Assembly: GCA_001683735.1 (NCBI GenBank)
Contig: LUGG01000007.1
Location: 1,736,001-1,800,000 of the forward strand
DNA length: 64,000 nt
Direction of reading: 5' to 3'
DNA from: Grifola frondosa
Lineage: Eukaryota; Basidiomycota; Agaricomycetes; Polyporales; Grifolaceae
Positions within the stretch are counted from its first letter, which is position 1. The number at the start of each line of letters is the position of its first letter. Positions 41,688 to 54,500 of this stretch are shown here, piece by piece. Position numbers and translations under genes: made by a program. Below the pieces are notes generated by a model that saw only the letters and a program-made list of their open reading frames with translations, did no database searches and had not been told where the DNA came from.

Positions 41688-44630
41688 CTATGATATGGGG
41701 TTCTCGAACTCGGTCAAATCGTGCATGCCAGCCTCTATCATGCGGGAATGAATGGTCAAATATTCACGTATTGAACAACAAATACCTTCTCCCTTCAGTT
41801 GGTCCTCGTATGTGATTACCTTTCCGAACTCTCGATCGCGCTGCAAGCAATAACACTGATAAAAATTTATGCTACACAGCGAGGATCGCGGCATGCTTAC
41901 TTTAACGTTACTCCACAGCATATACAGGCCGAGGGCAATGTGCGCAACTGGAACCATAGTCATATCCACTATGCCATATTCCTCCGCATTTGGGTCTTAC
42001 CAGCTTTGATTATGTAGCCTTCATCGAAAGTAGTGAGTGTATATCGAGCGATACTGTCAAACATTGAAATCGCACCAACGAACATTGCCTTCTAAATATC
42101 CAAATTTTGATCAGTTTCAAGGACAGCGTATGTGGCATGACGCACAGTGCCTGTCGTATACTTTGGTGCCTCGCTGACCTTAACAATGAACAAAGTGTTA
42201 GGATGACATCCAAAAAGATCTATATTTTGGGCTATACAGACAATTAAGAATTGAGGCCTAATACATGCAAAGGTCAGCGCGTACCGAAATTTTTGATATT
42301 TCACACTTACCCAATAATGTTCCCTATGCAGAACTTTCCGCAAGCATTTGATTAGAACTTCGCGACGGATGGGATAATGACCTCACCCCAATGAAGGTGA
42401 CCGCGTTCGTAAATGTCCTCTTCGTGTATCCCCCGATCTACGATCATCAATATCGAACGCAATGAAAGTACAAAAGCCGCACGCACGTTGTTGGAGATCA
42501 TTACCAACGATAAAGCGAATCCGACAGTCTGCACGCATGGTACAGCGAAACCATACAGCGTCGAGTACAGTGCGAAGTACCTGAAATAATGTAAACCAGT
42601 ACGCGACCAGCCGGTTCCATTTTTGGTCAGCTGGAAGATAGGTCAAAGCTGCAGCGCCAATTATGCAAGGAACATTTCCGACAACCATCGTAATCACGCG
42701 CACTAAAAAAGCGATTTATTAAGCCCAAATGCTGCGATTGCATGATCTACTTACTGTTTTTAAATCTGGTCGAAATCCAACTGCATACTAGTCTTTAGTG
42801 AATGCCTCGCATAGCAAGTTGGTAACAGCTTACCCTGCCACTAGTAAGCCTACAATTTGCACACCAGAAGAGACCGCGTCGAGCAATGTAGTCTGCAAGG
42901 TTGTGAAACCCATGCCCTATGTGGCAGAAAGTCAGTCAACCGCTCTATTCAATTGACAGCCGACCACCTTGATTATAATGGTTGAGAAATTTGAAACGAT
43001 ACTGGAATTGAGAAGTTACAAAATAAATCACAGTATAATAAACAAAACTCACCCATTGGGTGTCTGCCCAGCAGCGGTTGCTACAAACAACAAATATGTC
43101 TTTGGATCAAGCAACGCTTGCTTGATCTGAAATCTAGGTATCAGCAAATATATGCTAAACCACGAGGCGAGACAGCACCTGATACATCTTGACCTGAGTA
43201 TTCTTGACGCCAATCTTCGCTTCTGCAACCCGTTTGATGGCCAACACCTTCTCCTCTTCCGACAGGAACCGTGCCTGAATGGGGGAGTCGGGAAAGAAGA
43301 ACCACAGGAATACAGAGTCTACAGTGAATCAGACGAGGCACGCCTATGCACTGGCGAATAACTCACAGAAGACGCTAACTGCACCAAGAATAAGAAATAT
43401 ATACTTCCACAAAGCTATCGCGGGGCTTTTGATATGCCCGATCTAGTGGGAAATCAATTATGGTCGCCTGAGACAATGCGTGTACCTCACCCCATAGGCG
43501 ACGAATCCTCCAAATATTCCCAACCAGCCATTGAACGAATACCATATCAACAATCGCAAAGGAACCTCAGATTGTGTATACCAGGTAGATGTCAGAATGG
43601 TCAAACCAGGAGTGACGATTGCTTCGAAAATACCCAAGAAGAATCTATGGACAAGTAAGATGTATGGGAGGTACGATAAGAATGCAAAACGCACCGATTT
43701 GCAAGAGTTCCGCCAAAATTGGTGCATGCAGGCGTGCTAAGTGGTGGTGATAGTTAAACAATTCCACTTTCTTTCAGAAAGCCGCTTACATGAGTACAAT
43801 GACACCCCAGACGAAGGTCGCTAGGTTAGAAGCGGGGTTAAAAAGAAGATAGCGACATGACAGGTTAAAAACCCACTGATGGCGAACACCCTTCCTGCCG
43901 GAAAGCGCTGCAGAAGCCACCCATCAGGATAGTTTCCGATGAGGTAACCAAAGCTGCGGCTCGGGTGAGTACAGATGCCTCCCATCATTACACAGAGGCA
44001 CCCACTAGAAGACTATCATATCTACATGAACATTGTTTGAAATTGGGATGATTGGAAGACTCGGCTTACCACTAGCAATCCAGTCGAATTGACTCCCGGT
44101 GACGTGTAGCGCAGTCTTCATCCCATATAAATTCCCATAGTTCAGACTATACAATGCGCTTCAATTCCCTGACTTAGAAAGGATGAGAGTCACATACGCG
44201 GTCTTGTCCACTGCATCATGACATTAGAATGGAATTACAAAATAAAAAATAGATATACTCGCAAAAACTGAGCCCCTGCGATATACAGAACTGCACGGTG
44301 TAGAGAAGATTGTCTCAACCGACTACAATAATGCACAGATGTAGTCGATAGAGTACTGACCATCGGGAGAATCCAAATATCGATCTTCCTCGCAATCCTA
44401 TACTTTCAACATTCTGAGCAGCTGCGAACACGCACAGAAAATCCAGCTTACTTTCTGCTCTCTGCAACTGTAACGCGTACATCGGCCTGCTTCGCGGCTT
44501 CAAATTGGCTGAGACCCACATTACCATCTTCGCTGATTTTGGAACAGGTGTCGACATCGATCTTCTCCGAATTTGCGTTCCTGGCTGAGATGGGCGACTT
44601 GTACACAGAAGAGGCCTCATAGTCTGACAT
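41688..44630 (-). CDS. MFS transporter, allantoate permease (Dal5) / ACS family
   Basis: A 12-TM anion:cation symporter-type carrier, a family moving allantoate, ureidosuccinate, dipeptides or vitamins into fungal cells. The start MSDYEASSVYKSPIS at 44630 opens a cytosolic tail. Following exons give RKIDIWILPM, YGMKTALHVTGSQFDWIAS, FGYLIGNYPDGWLLQRF, HRFFLGIFEAIVTPGLTI, and the middle loop FFPDSPIQARFLSEEEKV. Later come DPKTYLLFVATAAGQ, VSSGVQIVGLLVAG, LTYLPADQKWN, and GYTKRTFTNAVTFIG. The C-terminus is RRDREFGKVITYEDQL then DLTEFENPIS. At least nine short introns interrupt it, and I did not place every boundary. No definite frame break was found. It sits beside the SNG1 and carboxylase genes on the same strand. 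Confidence 0.92.
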
Positions 44631-45338
44631 GATTCAGAGATTCGGTGGATTGCTGAGGAGACCCTAAATGATGAGCGTAAAGGTTGTGCAAGGTTGCCAA
44701 CCTTCTTATATAGTATCAGGACCTCTCTCCAGACATATTTGCTATCAGAAGCTCTTAAAACGCGGCATGAGCTCCACACGGGGTTCCATGATATCCGTAA
44801 CGTTCGGTAACATTAGACGTTCGATAAAATTAGATTCGCCTTTTCTAATAATATTCTAACACGTACCAGATGAAAACGGTAGCTGGATCGTCCATTTGCT
44901 GTAGCGTCCTGCATTTGCATGCACTACAGGATCTCACGTGGGTGACCAGACACAATGGCTACATTTCACACAGTGAAGTTCAGAGTAGAGCCAAAAAGCA
45001 ACCAGAATTAATGGCGTGGTTGAAGAAAACAGGTCGAATGCAAATCGTTGAAGTTGAAGCATGGTGGGAAATTGCCTATTATGGCAAAATACGTTGATCG
45101 TCGGACTACATCAATATTTCGTCATAAATTGTGTCAGCGTGAGGATAGGTAAAGTGCAATATGGATTGACATAGCGTGCTTTATGAATGAAATCCTGAAA
45201 GCAAATCAGCCACGATGGTGTATACCTTACGAAGACCTATGGGTAGGAAATACAATGCGGGTCCCGAAAATACTGCAAGGAATCTAGACACCACTCACGC
45301 ATGGATGTCCATAAACAGTTCGACATGACTTTCTACAA
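44631..45338. other. Intergenic: MFS promoter and SNG1 3' flank
   Basis: No gene seen. A short plus frame (44870-45097) has no family features. Confidence 0.5.
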
Positions 45339-47440
45339 TCATTTCTGCTCCTCTTGGCTGTCTTTCTTGCTACCGGAACTATCCACTTCAGCAATCCTCC
45401 GCAACCGAACATGTTCGCGCCGGCGTATCAACCACGTAAAGATCGTCATGGTAGCGCACGACATGATGATCCACGCGACAAGGACCGCGGCGTTGCGTCC
45501 AAGGCTGGATTTGGTGTTGAACATAATCGTGCGGAGAGCTTGAGACCTAGCGGAGAGAATTCAGAGGCAAGCGTTAGAATGCTTCGAAGTATCATGCTTA
45601 CAGATTCCTGCATATCGTGGTGAGTGACATAGTATGGGGAATGACATTCAATAAACGCACCGTATTGGAAAGCCATCTCCGTACCTGTAAAAAGGGGCTT
45701 GTAGCTCACTAGGCAGGACTACAGGAGAGATGTTGTATATAATCTGATGGTTGATATGTCAATTAAGTAGGATTATCAACTTGATGACTAATAATCGAGA
45801 ATAAACACACCAAGATGAACAGGAAGAATGGGGCGAAGCGTGGTGTTAAGATAGTAATCATCGATTCCATTGACAAGCCGAGTGCGGCCATCCCAAGGTA
45901 AATGTAGCAGAAAAAGAGCATGAATCCACCGCCTTCAGAGAATCTGATTGGGCACAGTGTCAAAAGGGAATACTCCATGATAGCACATCCGACGTACTTT
46001 GCACTGAAGGGAATATGGAAAGCCATGCTGACGAGAGCATAACTCATGCTGAGGGGGAGATATGCGATGAAGAGGCAACTATGCGTAGCACGATATACGG
46101 TAGGAATTGCATGTGAGGGCTTATGAGATCACGCGCAGTAGCGGTGGCCATTGTCTTCAAAGAAGTCGCTGTCAGTTATCAGTGTTTGTATAGCGCAATT
46201 TGACGCATACAATCATAAACCTGAAAGAATATCATTGGCGAGAGAATCCAAACGAGCTTAGAGAAGACACTCACGCATAAATGCACAAGTAGATGTTCCC
46301 AACTAGTGTGACTGCTTGAGCAGCAGGGGCTCTGCAGGTGTGAGAGCCGTCACATGCGTGCATAGATAACCTGAAATGAAGACCTCACGTGTACGGCCGA
46401 ACATTGACCACGCTCCAACTGATCGCAGGCGAAATCGTTTGAGGCGCTTGCGCTATCATCTGGACAGCCGTGTCGTTCGTATCTCCAGTCCCACGAATCT
46501 GAGCGAAGTACCGCTGAGCACTCGATGTCGCATACGCTGATGTCGTGAACTGCAACAAGTTGGTCGTAATGGGAACAATGTAGTTCGCTGTCGCTATCTC
46601 GTTCCTAGCCTAACGAAGTATGTAAAACTCTGATGATGAGAATGATCAAGATATTGTACGCACCTGCGAATAGAACATCTTAATAGCTGATGCAGGATCG
46701 TAGTTCTTGTCACCATTAACCCGTGCGTTTGTCAGCGTCGTAGTGGTATTTGCCTCAACTTCGGCACGTTATAATTAGGTGACATTCTTGAGAATAAATC
46801 AACTCACTAACAACAGCAACCCAGGCATGTTCCTCAGCGATTAAGCCCGAAACGCTGCTATCGTCTCCCATAGCAAGCGGGTCCATCGATAACCAGTTCA
46901 GATGGGGACCAGGTAGCGTATTGTTCTTGAATGCCTGCCATATCGCCTGCCCAATGCGTGACTGGTCGCGATCAATGAACCAAGCCTCCAGGTTCTTGCT
47001 TCGTTTGGCCGAGTTCGAGAGCGCTCCCCAATAACTACATTCGTGCCAAGTTCAGATCCGGCCTCTGATACATTTGGAACTGACACTCACACGGGTGCGC
47101 TCACCCATATAAGAACGCTGATGAGTAGTACGGCTCTCGCAATAATCAAGAAATACTGTCGCCGCACAGACGCCAGTCCTGGGGAGAAAACTGCGGCAAC
47201 ATTAGCAATGATGTTATCAACAATGGAACAAAGATATATCTCACATCCGCTATAACGGGGCTCTCCATTATTATCGTCCGCTACACTGCACTGAGAAACA
47301 TCGGCAGTTCTATTCTCGAAGTTGTCCTGCGGTGCCGCGCCAGGGATAGGTTCGGCACGTCGATCGGCCGAAGACCGGCTGGGCGGCAGAGTCTGGATGT
47401 GAACGGTCTCGATGCTGACCCGATTCGTCTCTGCAGCCAT
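45339..47440 (-). CDS. SNG1/DUF3533-family membrane protein
   Basis: Homologue of yeast SNG1 (nitrosoguanidine resistance), a multi-pass membrane protein with an extracellular/lumenal domain; its transport role is not settled. The start MAAETNRVSIETVHIQ at 47440 is the first ATG (the longer frame begins with a non-ATG codon). A first TM (FLIIARAVLLISVLIWV) is followed by a GT-AG intron and the hallmark YWGALSNSAKR, then RDQSRIGQAIWQAF and GLIAEEHAWVAVVV. C-terminal membrane exons include LPLSMSYALVSMAFHIPF, GFMLFFCYIYLGMAALGLSM, PFYRYGMAFP, and AVLVAWIIMSCATMTIFTWL, ending in a charged tail (SGSKKDSQEEQK). It has about ten short introns. No frameshift noticed. Confidence 0.9.
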
Positions 47441-47686
47441 CTGAGCTGCTCGCGGTGTGCAGGCTTGCGGTCGTGAGCGACAGTGACCACAACAGCGAGG
47501 GCGGTGTCCAATCAACCTCGCTCTCCGCTTCAGTATTGACTCAGCAGTTCAGGGTCATTCGTGGGAATTTTTTACCATCCTTGCCACAAATAACCCGGCT
47601 AAGCACTGAATAATTGGATAATTCCTCACGAAATTATTCTGAGATTACGTGTAGTAAGCTTCACTGTCGAAGGGGATCTCGACTGA

Positions 47687-50600
47687 TCATTCCAGGACAA
47701 CCAGAACATCGCCAGCATTGACTGCTGCTCCTTCTTTGACCCCTCTTCCAAAGCCCTTCACTTTCTTACCAATGTTCTCTTCGCCGGCCTCAATCTTAAC
47801 TTCAGTCTTCATCGCTTCAAGAATCACCAGAGCGTCTTCCCCAGAACGAATGATATCGCCAGGGCTGCACTTGATTTTCCAAATATGTGCCGACAACGAG
47901 GACACAACCGCATCCCCAGTATCAGAGCCATTCAGATCTATACCACATAATCAATACAGGGACCCGCACCAACGGCTACGTTCACTTGCCTTCAACATTA
48001 CTATCAATTTCGTGTTCCTTTTCCAGCTGCTGTCGTCTTCGACTGTCCCATTTCAAAAATAGCTCGCGTTCACTAGGCAAAGTTATCTGTTAAGCTACAA
48101 GCTAATATGACTGGCCAGGGACGTACCGGGCTTCCTCGGACTCAACACCTGCTGTTTGTCTTTGTTTAAACTGTAGCACTTCATCTGCTATGCTCTCTAC
48201 GAAAGTGTTATATTCTGACATGGAAAAGACTGTATCCTCGATCTAAATCTATGATGAGCTCGCTGATGCCTCATCGGTCACATTTTCTCACCTTGAACCG
48301 ATATCGTCCCGCATCAAATTGGCTTTCCAACTTCGCCATGACTCAGCACGACCAGTTATGTCAACAGTGAAAGCGGACATACCTCCATGTACTCGTCTTC
48401 GGATACAACCTCATACGCAACCTACGGGCATAAGTCGGGGAACTTGCTCGCATAGCTGACAACATACCTGATCGAACGGGCGCAGGAGCCACGGTTGGCT
48501 AGAGTCGAAATCTGGGCCTTTCCCCCAAGTCTGCCAAGGGGGGAGTGTGCGCCCATATAGCTGATATCCGCCAGGGGACTCTATGGGATATATGGCAGCG
48601 ACGAGACCAGCGATGCCAATAGCACCCTGAAGTGGAGCTCAGTACAGATTCGCGTTGCTCGTGTACATCGCTGTAGACTCACACGTGGGGTGTATGTTCT
48701 CGAAGGATTCATCTTCTGTCCCACTAGGCGACAACGAGGATCGATCTGGTGACATTTCTCGTGTCAAAAAATACAACTATGTGCAAATCACCAGCCGAGC
48801 TCACCGGGACAAGGAACGGACAAGCCAGGTAGAAGCCAACGCCGAAGACGAGCTAAGGCAAATGGGTTAGGAACGGGGAAAGGTATAGGGCAACGCATTG
48901 CATTGATCTTACCCAATTCGAAGACACCAGCAATCTGAGTGCCTCTTTCTCGCCTCCCTCTAGTCCATTGTTGTTTGCGAGGTACGCAATGTTGCTAGGT
49001 AGGTACGCCGCTTCATCTCTTATCGATCGCATGTACTTCTGCAGTGCTTCCCTATTCCAACGATCGTCCAGGACGATCGGAAAGGTGATCTTTCGGCCTG
49101 GAAAAGTCATCTCGTCCATGTTATCAGGAAGAGAAGCATCTGCTTCGATCAACGCAGCCAGGAGGTCGCGCTGGGACGTGACATGAGGATCGAAGTGCGC
49201 CTGCCAACCGGACAGAGTCAGCAAACCAGCATGCGAGCGACGGTGAATATGCGCGTGCCATAGTAGATCGGATGCATGGGGCCAACGCCCATATTCCCGG
49301 CACCTTCCACTTCTTCACCTCCGTCTCGAATGCATGGATTCGGGCACGAAGCGAGAAGTCCAACTGCAAGCCGCCATATTCAACCAGGATAGCGGAGTCT
49401 CCTGCCTGGACAATACCAGTCAGTTAAACCGGTAACAATTAGGCCACCAGGACAGACCTGTCGGAACACGACTCTCGGCCTGATTCCACCAGTAGCCGGT
49501 ACCACATGTAGTTTAGGATCTTCCCACGTATCTTCCAGCTTCTCCTCGGGCAGGCGCGTCAAAGTTGGATCCGAGGCTGAACTACTGTCCACTAAGGTCT
49601 TGAGATATCGCTCGCTGACATCACTTAGATGAAGCGCCTGTGCAAAGGAAATCCGTTTGAACTGGACTCTGCATCCAGGACGTAACTGCCCAAGTTTCCA
49701 CCTGTCCGACAAACACATATTCAGTCCACTTTATGATCCAGAGCAAATATCCATACATACAACTCTGCCGTGGCAACAGTGCACATACACAGATACCCGC
49801 CCATGTCCGGACCCTCATTTGTAAGTATAACGGGCGTGTCGCCGTTGATATTGATCGTGCCCAACGCATATCCATTATCGTGTATATTGGACGGATGCGA
49901 GCCGCCTTCGCCGCCGGTCTTGCGAGCCCACTCGATCTGCGGGCCTTCAAGACGAATGCCCATGCGATTGCTAGATGCGCTGACGGTCCATTGGGTAGCA
50001 AAGAAGGCTTCGATGCCTGCAGGCGTGATGAACTCCTCGTCGCAATGTGGGCCTGCGAGGCAGTAGATGACCCAGTCGGTTGGGTACGAGGGAATCAGTG
50101 TGTGGGGGACAATCAGTGAGCGCTCGGGTTCTTGGGGTTCACAAAGACCGAGAGCGAGACAGTCGCCAGCAGCCAAGGCGCGCCCCTGACAACAAACGAA
50201 ATATACGCTAAATGTGACATCGTAACAGGTTTTGCTCACTCTTACTCACCTGATAGCCACCGAGTCCCATCGATGTTGACTTCGATCCCAGATACAGAGG
50301 AATCTCCGGGAACCCGCCTCGAATTGCCAAGTACGCCCTGAAGCCCGCATTCTTAATCGTCCCAACGACCACCTTCCCCCGCCGGGACGACGACGCTGCT
50401 CCACATGCTGACTTGCTGCCCATTCACCGTGACCAACACCGGTGCCCCGGTTACCGCTATGACTGCAGCAGTATGGAAGTACAACTTGCAGCCCATGAGC
50501 GTCATCTCGAGCGCCTCCGTCCCAGCGTCATTGCCGACGAGGATGTTGGCGGCGCGGAACGCGAGCGAGTCCATGGGACCGCTGCGCGGGATACCCAAGC

Positions 50601-52465
50601 CTAGACGACGTCCCGGGTGGTCCTGCACGGTAGTCTCTAGTCCTCCACTGATCACATCCACAGCTCTGTCGATCCACAGTCAAAATAACAGCTTGCCAAT
50701 CGGGAACGACGATAGTACGTACCTCGGTGTGAAGTTGAACTCATCCAAGAACGTCGTCGTCGCATTGCCCCGTTGGAACACTTCAGACTCACATATCGCA
50801 CGCAGATAGGCAAGGTTATTTGGGGGGCCATAGATCTTGCACTCCCAAAGAGCTTGACGGAGGCGGGAAATCGCCTCTGAACGGTCCGAGGCGGTGACAA
50901 TCAATTTACACACCAAGGGGTCAAAGAATGGTGTGACTGTCGTCCCCGTGCCGACCTATCAATCACCACAGAGCTATCAAGATCATATCCGGATACCTAC
51001 GCAGTCGAAATCAAGGCCACATACCCACGTTTCCACACGCAGCCAGTCCGCTTCCATGAATTGGACGTGCTGCAGCACCCCTGGGCACGGCTTGAATTGT
51101 GCAGCCGCGTTCTCACAATACACGCGCACTTCTATCGCATGGGTCTTCTTCTCCTGCGGGGCGATTTGGAAGGATCTCTGGTCAAGTTGGGATGAAGTGA
51201 TGCCACGATGGTCGGTGAAACGCTCTGCGATACCCTGTAAAATCATGAGTTCGACAATGTCCAATCCGGGATTTACCACTTCTGTTACAGGATGTTCAAC
51301 CTGACGTCGGAAGGTTAGGTGCTGTGACTCTGAGTATCTCAATCATACCTGTAAGCGCGTGTTCATCTCGAGGAAGAAGAATTCGCCCGTTACGTCGTCG
51401 ACGATAAACTCAACCGTACCTAGAGCAACATGTCACGCAGGCAAATAAATGAAGCAAATCGATACATACCAGCGGAGTTGTATTTAATATGCTGGCACAA
51501 CCGCACTGCGGCTGCACACATCCGCTCACGTACATCTTCGACGTCTTCAGCAACACGTACTCATCAGAACTTATATGCGTACCTGGATGTTGCATCATTG
51601 AATGGACTCGGGGTTTCCTCAATGACTTTCTGGTGTCGGCGCTGAATACTGCATTCCCTTTCACCCATATGAATGACATGTCCGAGACCGTTGCCGAATA
51701 CCTAAAATGCATGAATATACTGAATACTTATTGATATAATGACTTCACATACCTGTACTTCTACATGTCGAGCAGCAGGAAAATACCGTTCCAAAAACAG
51801 ACCTCCGTTCTTGAAGAGAGACTGGAGAAGACTTGAGTTGTGAAACAACATTTATCTACGCGTAATGTGCCAAAACTACCTTCGCGCGTTCCTCGGTTGC
51901 CACATATCTCGAATGGAGATCGTCGGCCGCACGACATACAACGAGGCCCATCCCACCACCGCCCGCTGTACTCTTCAACATCACAGGGAACCCAATTTTG
52001 GACGCTTTCTGGAGGGCATCTTCGATACCGCTCAACAATCCCTCGGACCAGGAACAAGCGGTACATCTACTTCAGCTGCCAGTGCGCGCGCCTGATGCTT
52101 CAGACCCATCGCATGGATGATCTCCGGCCGCGGTCCGAGCCATGTAATACCCGCCGCGCATAACAGACCGGCGAAGTGCACATTCTCGGACAGAAAGCCA
52201 TACCCGGGATGCACGAGCGTGACTTTGCGGCTCTTACACACTTCCACGATCTCTTCGGCGTGCAGGTAGCCGCGCGCGTTCGAGAGGGGTCGTCGTCATC
52301 AGAGCACAATGCGACGGCCTCGTCTGCGAGGAGGACATGCGGGGCAGTGGCGTCGGAGCGCGTGTACACAGCCACCGTAGGGATCTGGAGACGTTTTGCA
52401 GTGCGCAGAATGCGCACGGCAATTTCGCCGCGGTTGGCGACCAGCAATTTGTGAGGTTCGGGCAT
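47687..52465 (-). CDS. Urea-carboxylase-family biotin enzyme: BC, AHS2 (KipA), AHS1 (KipI), BCCP
   Basis: Multidomain biotin-dependent carboxylase lacking the N-terminal amidase of yeast Dur1,2. It starts directly at biotin carboxylase, [20 protein letters not shown] (52465 is the first true ATG). ATP-grasp signatures are [27 protein letters not shown] and [17 protein letters not shown]. Next is AHS2/KipA ([38 protein letters not shown]), then AHS1/KipI ([38 protein letters not shown]), then [18 protein letters not shown], and finally a biotinyl domain with EAMKTE. AHS2 and AHS1 correspond to PxpC and PxpB of bacterial 5-oxoprolinase. Over ten short introns are readable. Two one-base frame changes occur, near 52288 (G4 run) and 52048. 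It is divergent from the PxpA homologue 590 bp away, suggesting co-regulation and a lactam or urea substrate. Confidence 0.93.
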
Positions 52466-53055
52466 GATGGAGAATCGCACAGATAGAGCAGAACCGTATG
52501 AATACCCGCAAGAAAGCGAGTGCCTTAAGGCTCTTAAACAAAAATTGCATATCGGGTGTTCACGTGCGATGTATGTATGCGCACAACCCCCTAAGTATAG
52601 CTATGAGAGATCGCCGAGAGGTCTGCCAGGAGAGTACTCACATCTTTCTAACCTGCAATGGTATGGATAGTTTGTGTTAAGGGCCAAGCACTAACCAGAA
52701 GGGCTTAACAAGGCTGCAAAACCTATAGCCCTCAGGTCGAACGACGTATCTCCGAGAAAAGGGCTCACGGTCTCTGACTTAAGCAACTTTAAGCAAATAG
52801 ACTGATCTTCAGCGTCCGCTCGATGGCTGAAACAGCCCGAGAGTCTGTGCTGAGCCCTCGTGAGTCCTGAGAGACCGCGAAACTGTCGGGCCGGTACTCA
52901 GAATATCGTGCTACTCTTATCGCACCGTTCTCATGACCATCCTGAGAACAGGAAAGACAGTTCAGCAGGGCGTACTTAGTCACCAGGAGAAACCAGTTGA
53001 CTCACCGCTCAACTTGGCTGTGCCCAATTTACTAACGACGTCGACGTCCACCACC
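52466..53055. promoter_or_regulatory. Divergent intergenic region (carboxylase / PxpA homologue)
   Basis: 590 bp between two divergent starts, presumed to hold both promoters. GATA-factor-like words occur (AGATAG at 52481 and TTATCG near 52917), but about this many are expected by chance, so nitrogen control is not demonstrated. Confidence 0.45.
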
Positions 53056-54500
53056 ATGCCTACTCTGCGAGAACAGTCAATTGTGACATGGGAGAGGTGA
53101 GTACGAACAGGCAGCTGTAAAAGTGCCAAAATCAGAGGGTTACGGGAACCCTATATCACTGTCATTGGTGGTGAGCGCGAGGTTGACAAGTAACGTTGCG
53201 GAATGTCTGCTGGACGTTGCAACTCGTGACAGCCGACATTCAGCGACATTCGCTGCTCAGACGCTCGGGCGTCTCCTGAGACCACGGGCGTCAAACCTTT
53301 CAATAGCTTTCAACTGCAAACACAAATTTCTGACATGATGATTTGGTCACTTTTTAGGGTTATTCTCTCTATGAGATGGTTAGTAGCCTGTAACAATTCT
53401 TAGGTGCAAGACCAGAGTTGCTGATGGGCCTTGGTAGGGAGATGACGAATCCCTCATGAGAACAATCCATTTAGCAAACATTGCTTGTGGTTTTCACGCG
53501 TCGTGAGTGTACATGTGTATACGAGTTCTCGCACTTTGGTTAACACTATGCAGAGACTTCACCATCATGAACAAAACCGTGCTCTTGGCCAAGGCCAACA
53601 ACGTTCTTATAGGTGCACACCCGTCTCTTCCCGACAGACAAGGATTCGGTCGACGAGAAATGTCAATGGAGCCGGTTAGTATCTTCGACCTCTTAATAGG
53701 CGATATATAAATGGTCATTCAGGACGAACTTGCTTCGTGCTTCTTATATCAAGTTGGCGCACTCTGCGGCTTCCTCACGTGTCACGGACTCCCTCTGAAT
53801 CACGTAAGTCGTCGACATCTCTTGTTGAGCGTTCTTTCAGTTTACGAGATTTATAGATCAAGCCTCACGGCGCTGTTTATGGCATGACGGCTCGCGACAT
53901 GTCCCTCGCACGTGCTGCGGTGGGCGTTGCGAGAACCTTCAATGTCGCCTTCATGGGACTGGCTGGTACATGCCACCAAGCAGCTGCCAAGGAACTCGGT
54001 GTCAAATTTATTGCAGGTGCGAGCGGCTTGCGTTGCTCACGTTCATCATGATTAATGAAACAGAATGAATAGAGTGGTTTGCGGACCTGGAGTATAGCCC
54101 TGAGGGCAAGTTGATCATTACGAAGTACGTTCGAACGACCTTCCACTGGTATTATCTCATTTGAGATATCAGGAAACATGATCTCGTACCACAAACTGTA
54201 ATACGCGACCGAGTAAGCATTTCTATCGACATCAAATAATTCTCATCTTACATGCTCGGATGATAAAGGTGACCAAGCTTCTTGCTGAATGTCGGATTAC
54301 GACAACTTCCGGCTATTTACCTCTTCCCGAGGGGGTGACAGATGTTTCAATCTGCTGCCATTCGGACACACCGGTAAGCACCGCGCAACACATTGCGACT
54401 TCATATCATGCTTATGCCGTGGACTCTTCAGGGCGCTGTGGAGATTACCCAGACGGTGAAGAAGCTGGTTGATAAGAACAATGAAGGAATCACAGCTTGA
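53056..54500 (+). CDS. LamB/YcsF family protein (PxpA, 5-oxoprolinase subunit A homologue)
   Basis: A TIM-barrel-like protein of the LamB/YcsF family. Bacterial PxpA works with PxpB/PxpC to open 5-oxoproline using ATP; the fungal founder was linked to lactam utilisation. Exons read: MPTLR, then TVNCDMGE (53056-53096, with one apparent extra base), then GYGN near 53140, then GDDESLMRTIHLANIACGFH (from about 53438), DFTIMNKTVLLAKANNVLIG, GAHPSLPDRQGFGRREM, ELASCFLYQVGALCGFL, and the signature IKPHGAVYGMTARDMSLAR. ADLEYSPEGKLIITK follows, and the end is GAVEITQTVKKLVDKNNEG before the TGA at 54500. Introns are about 50-60 nt except the second, which looks near 280 nt. It is divergent from the carboxylase that carries the PxpB/PxpC-type domains. 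Confidence 0.9.

Noticed and set aside
52466..53055. GATA-factor (nitrogen catabolite) sites in the divergent promoter
   Set aside because: Only two loose HGATAR matches in 590 bp, about what chance gives.
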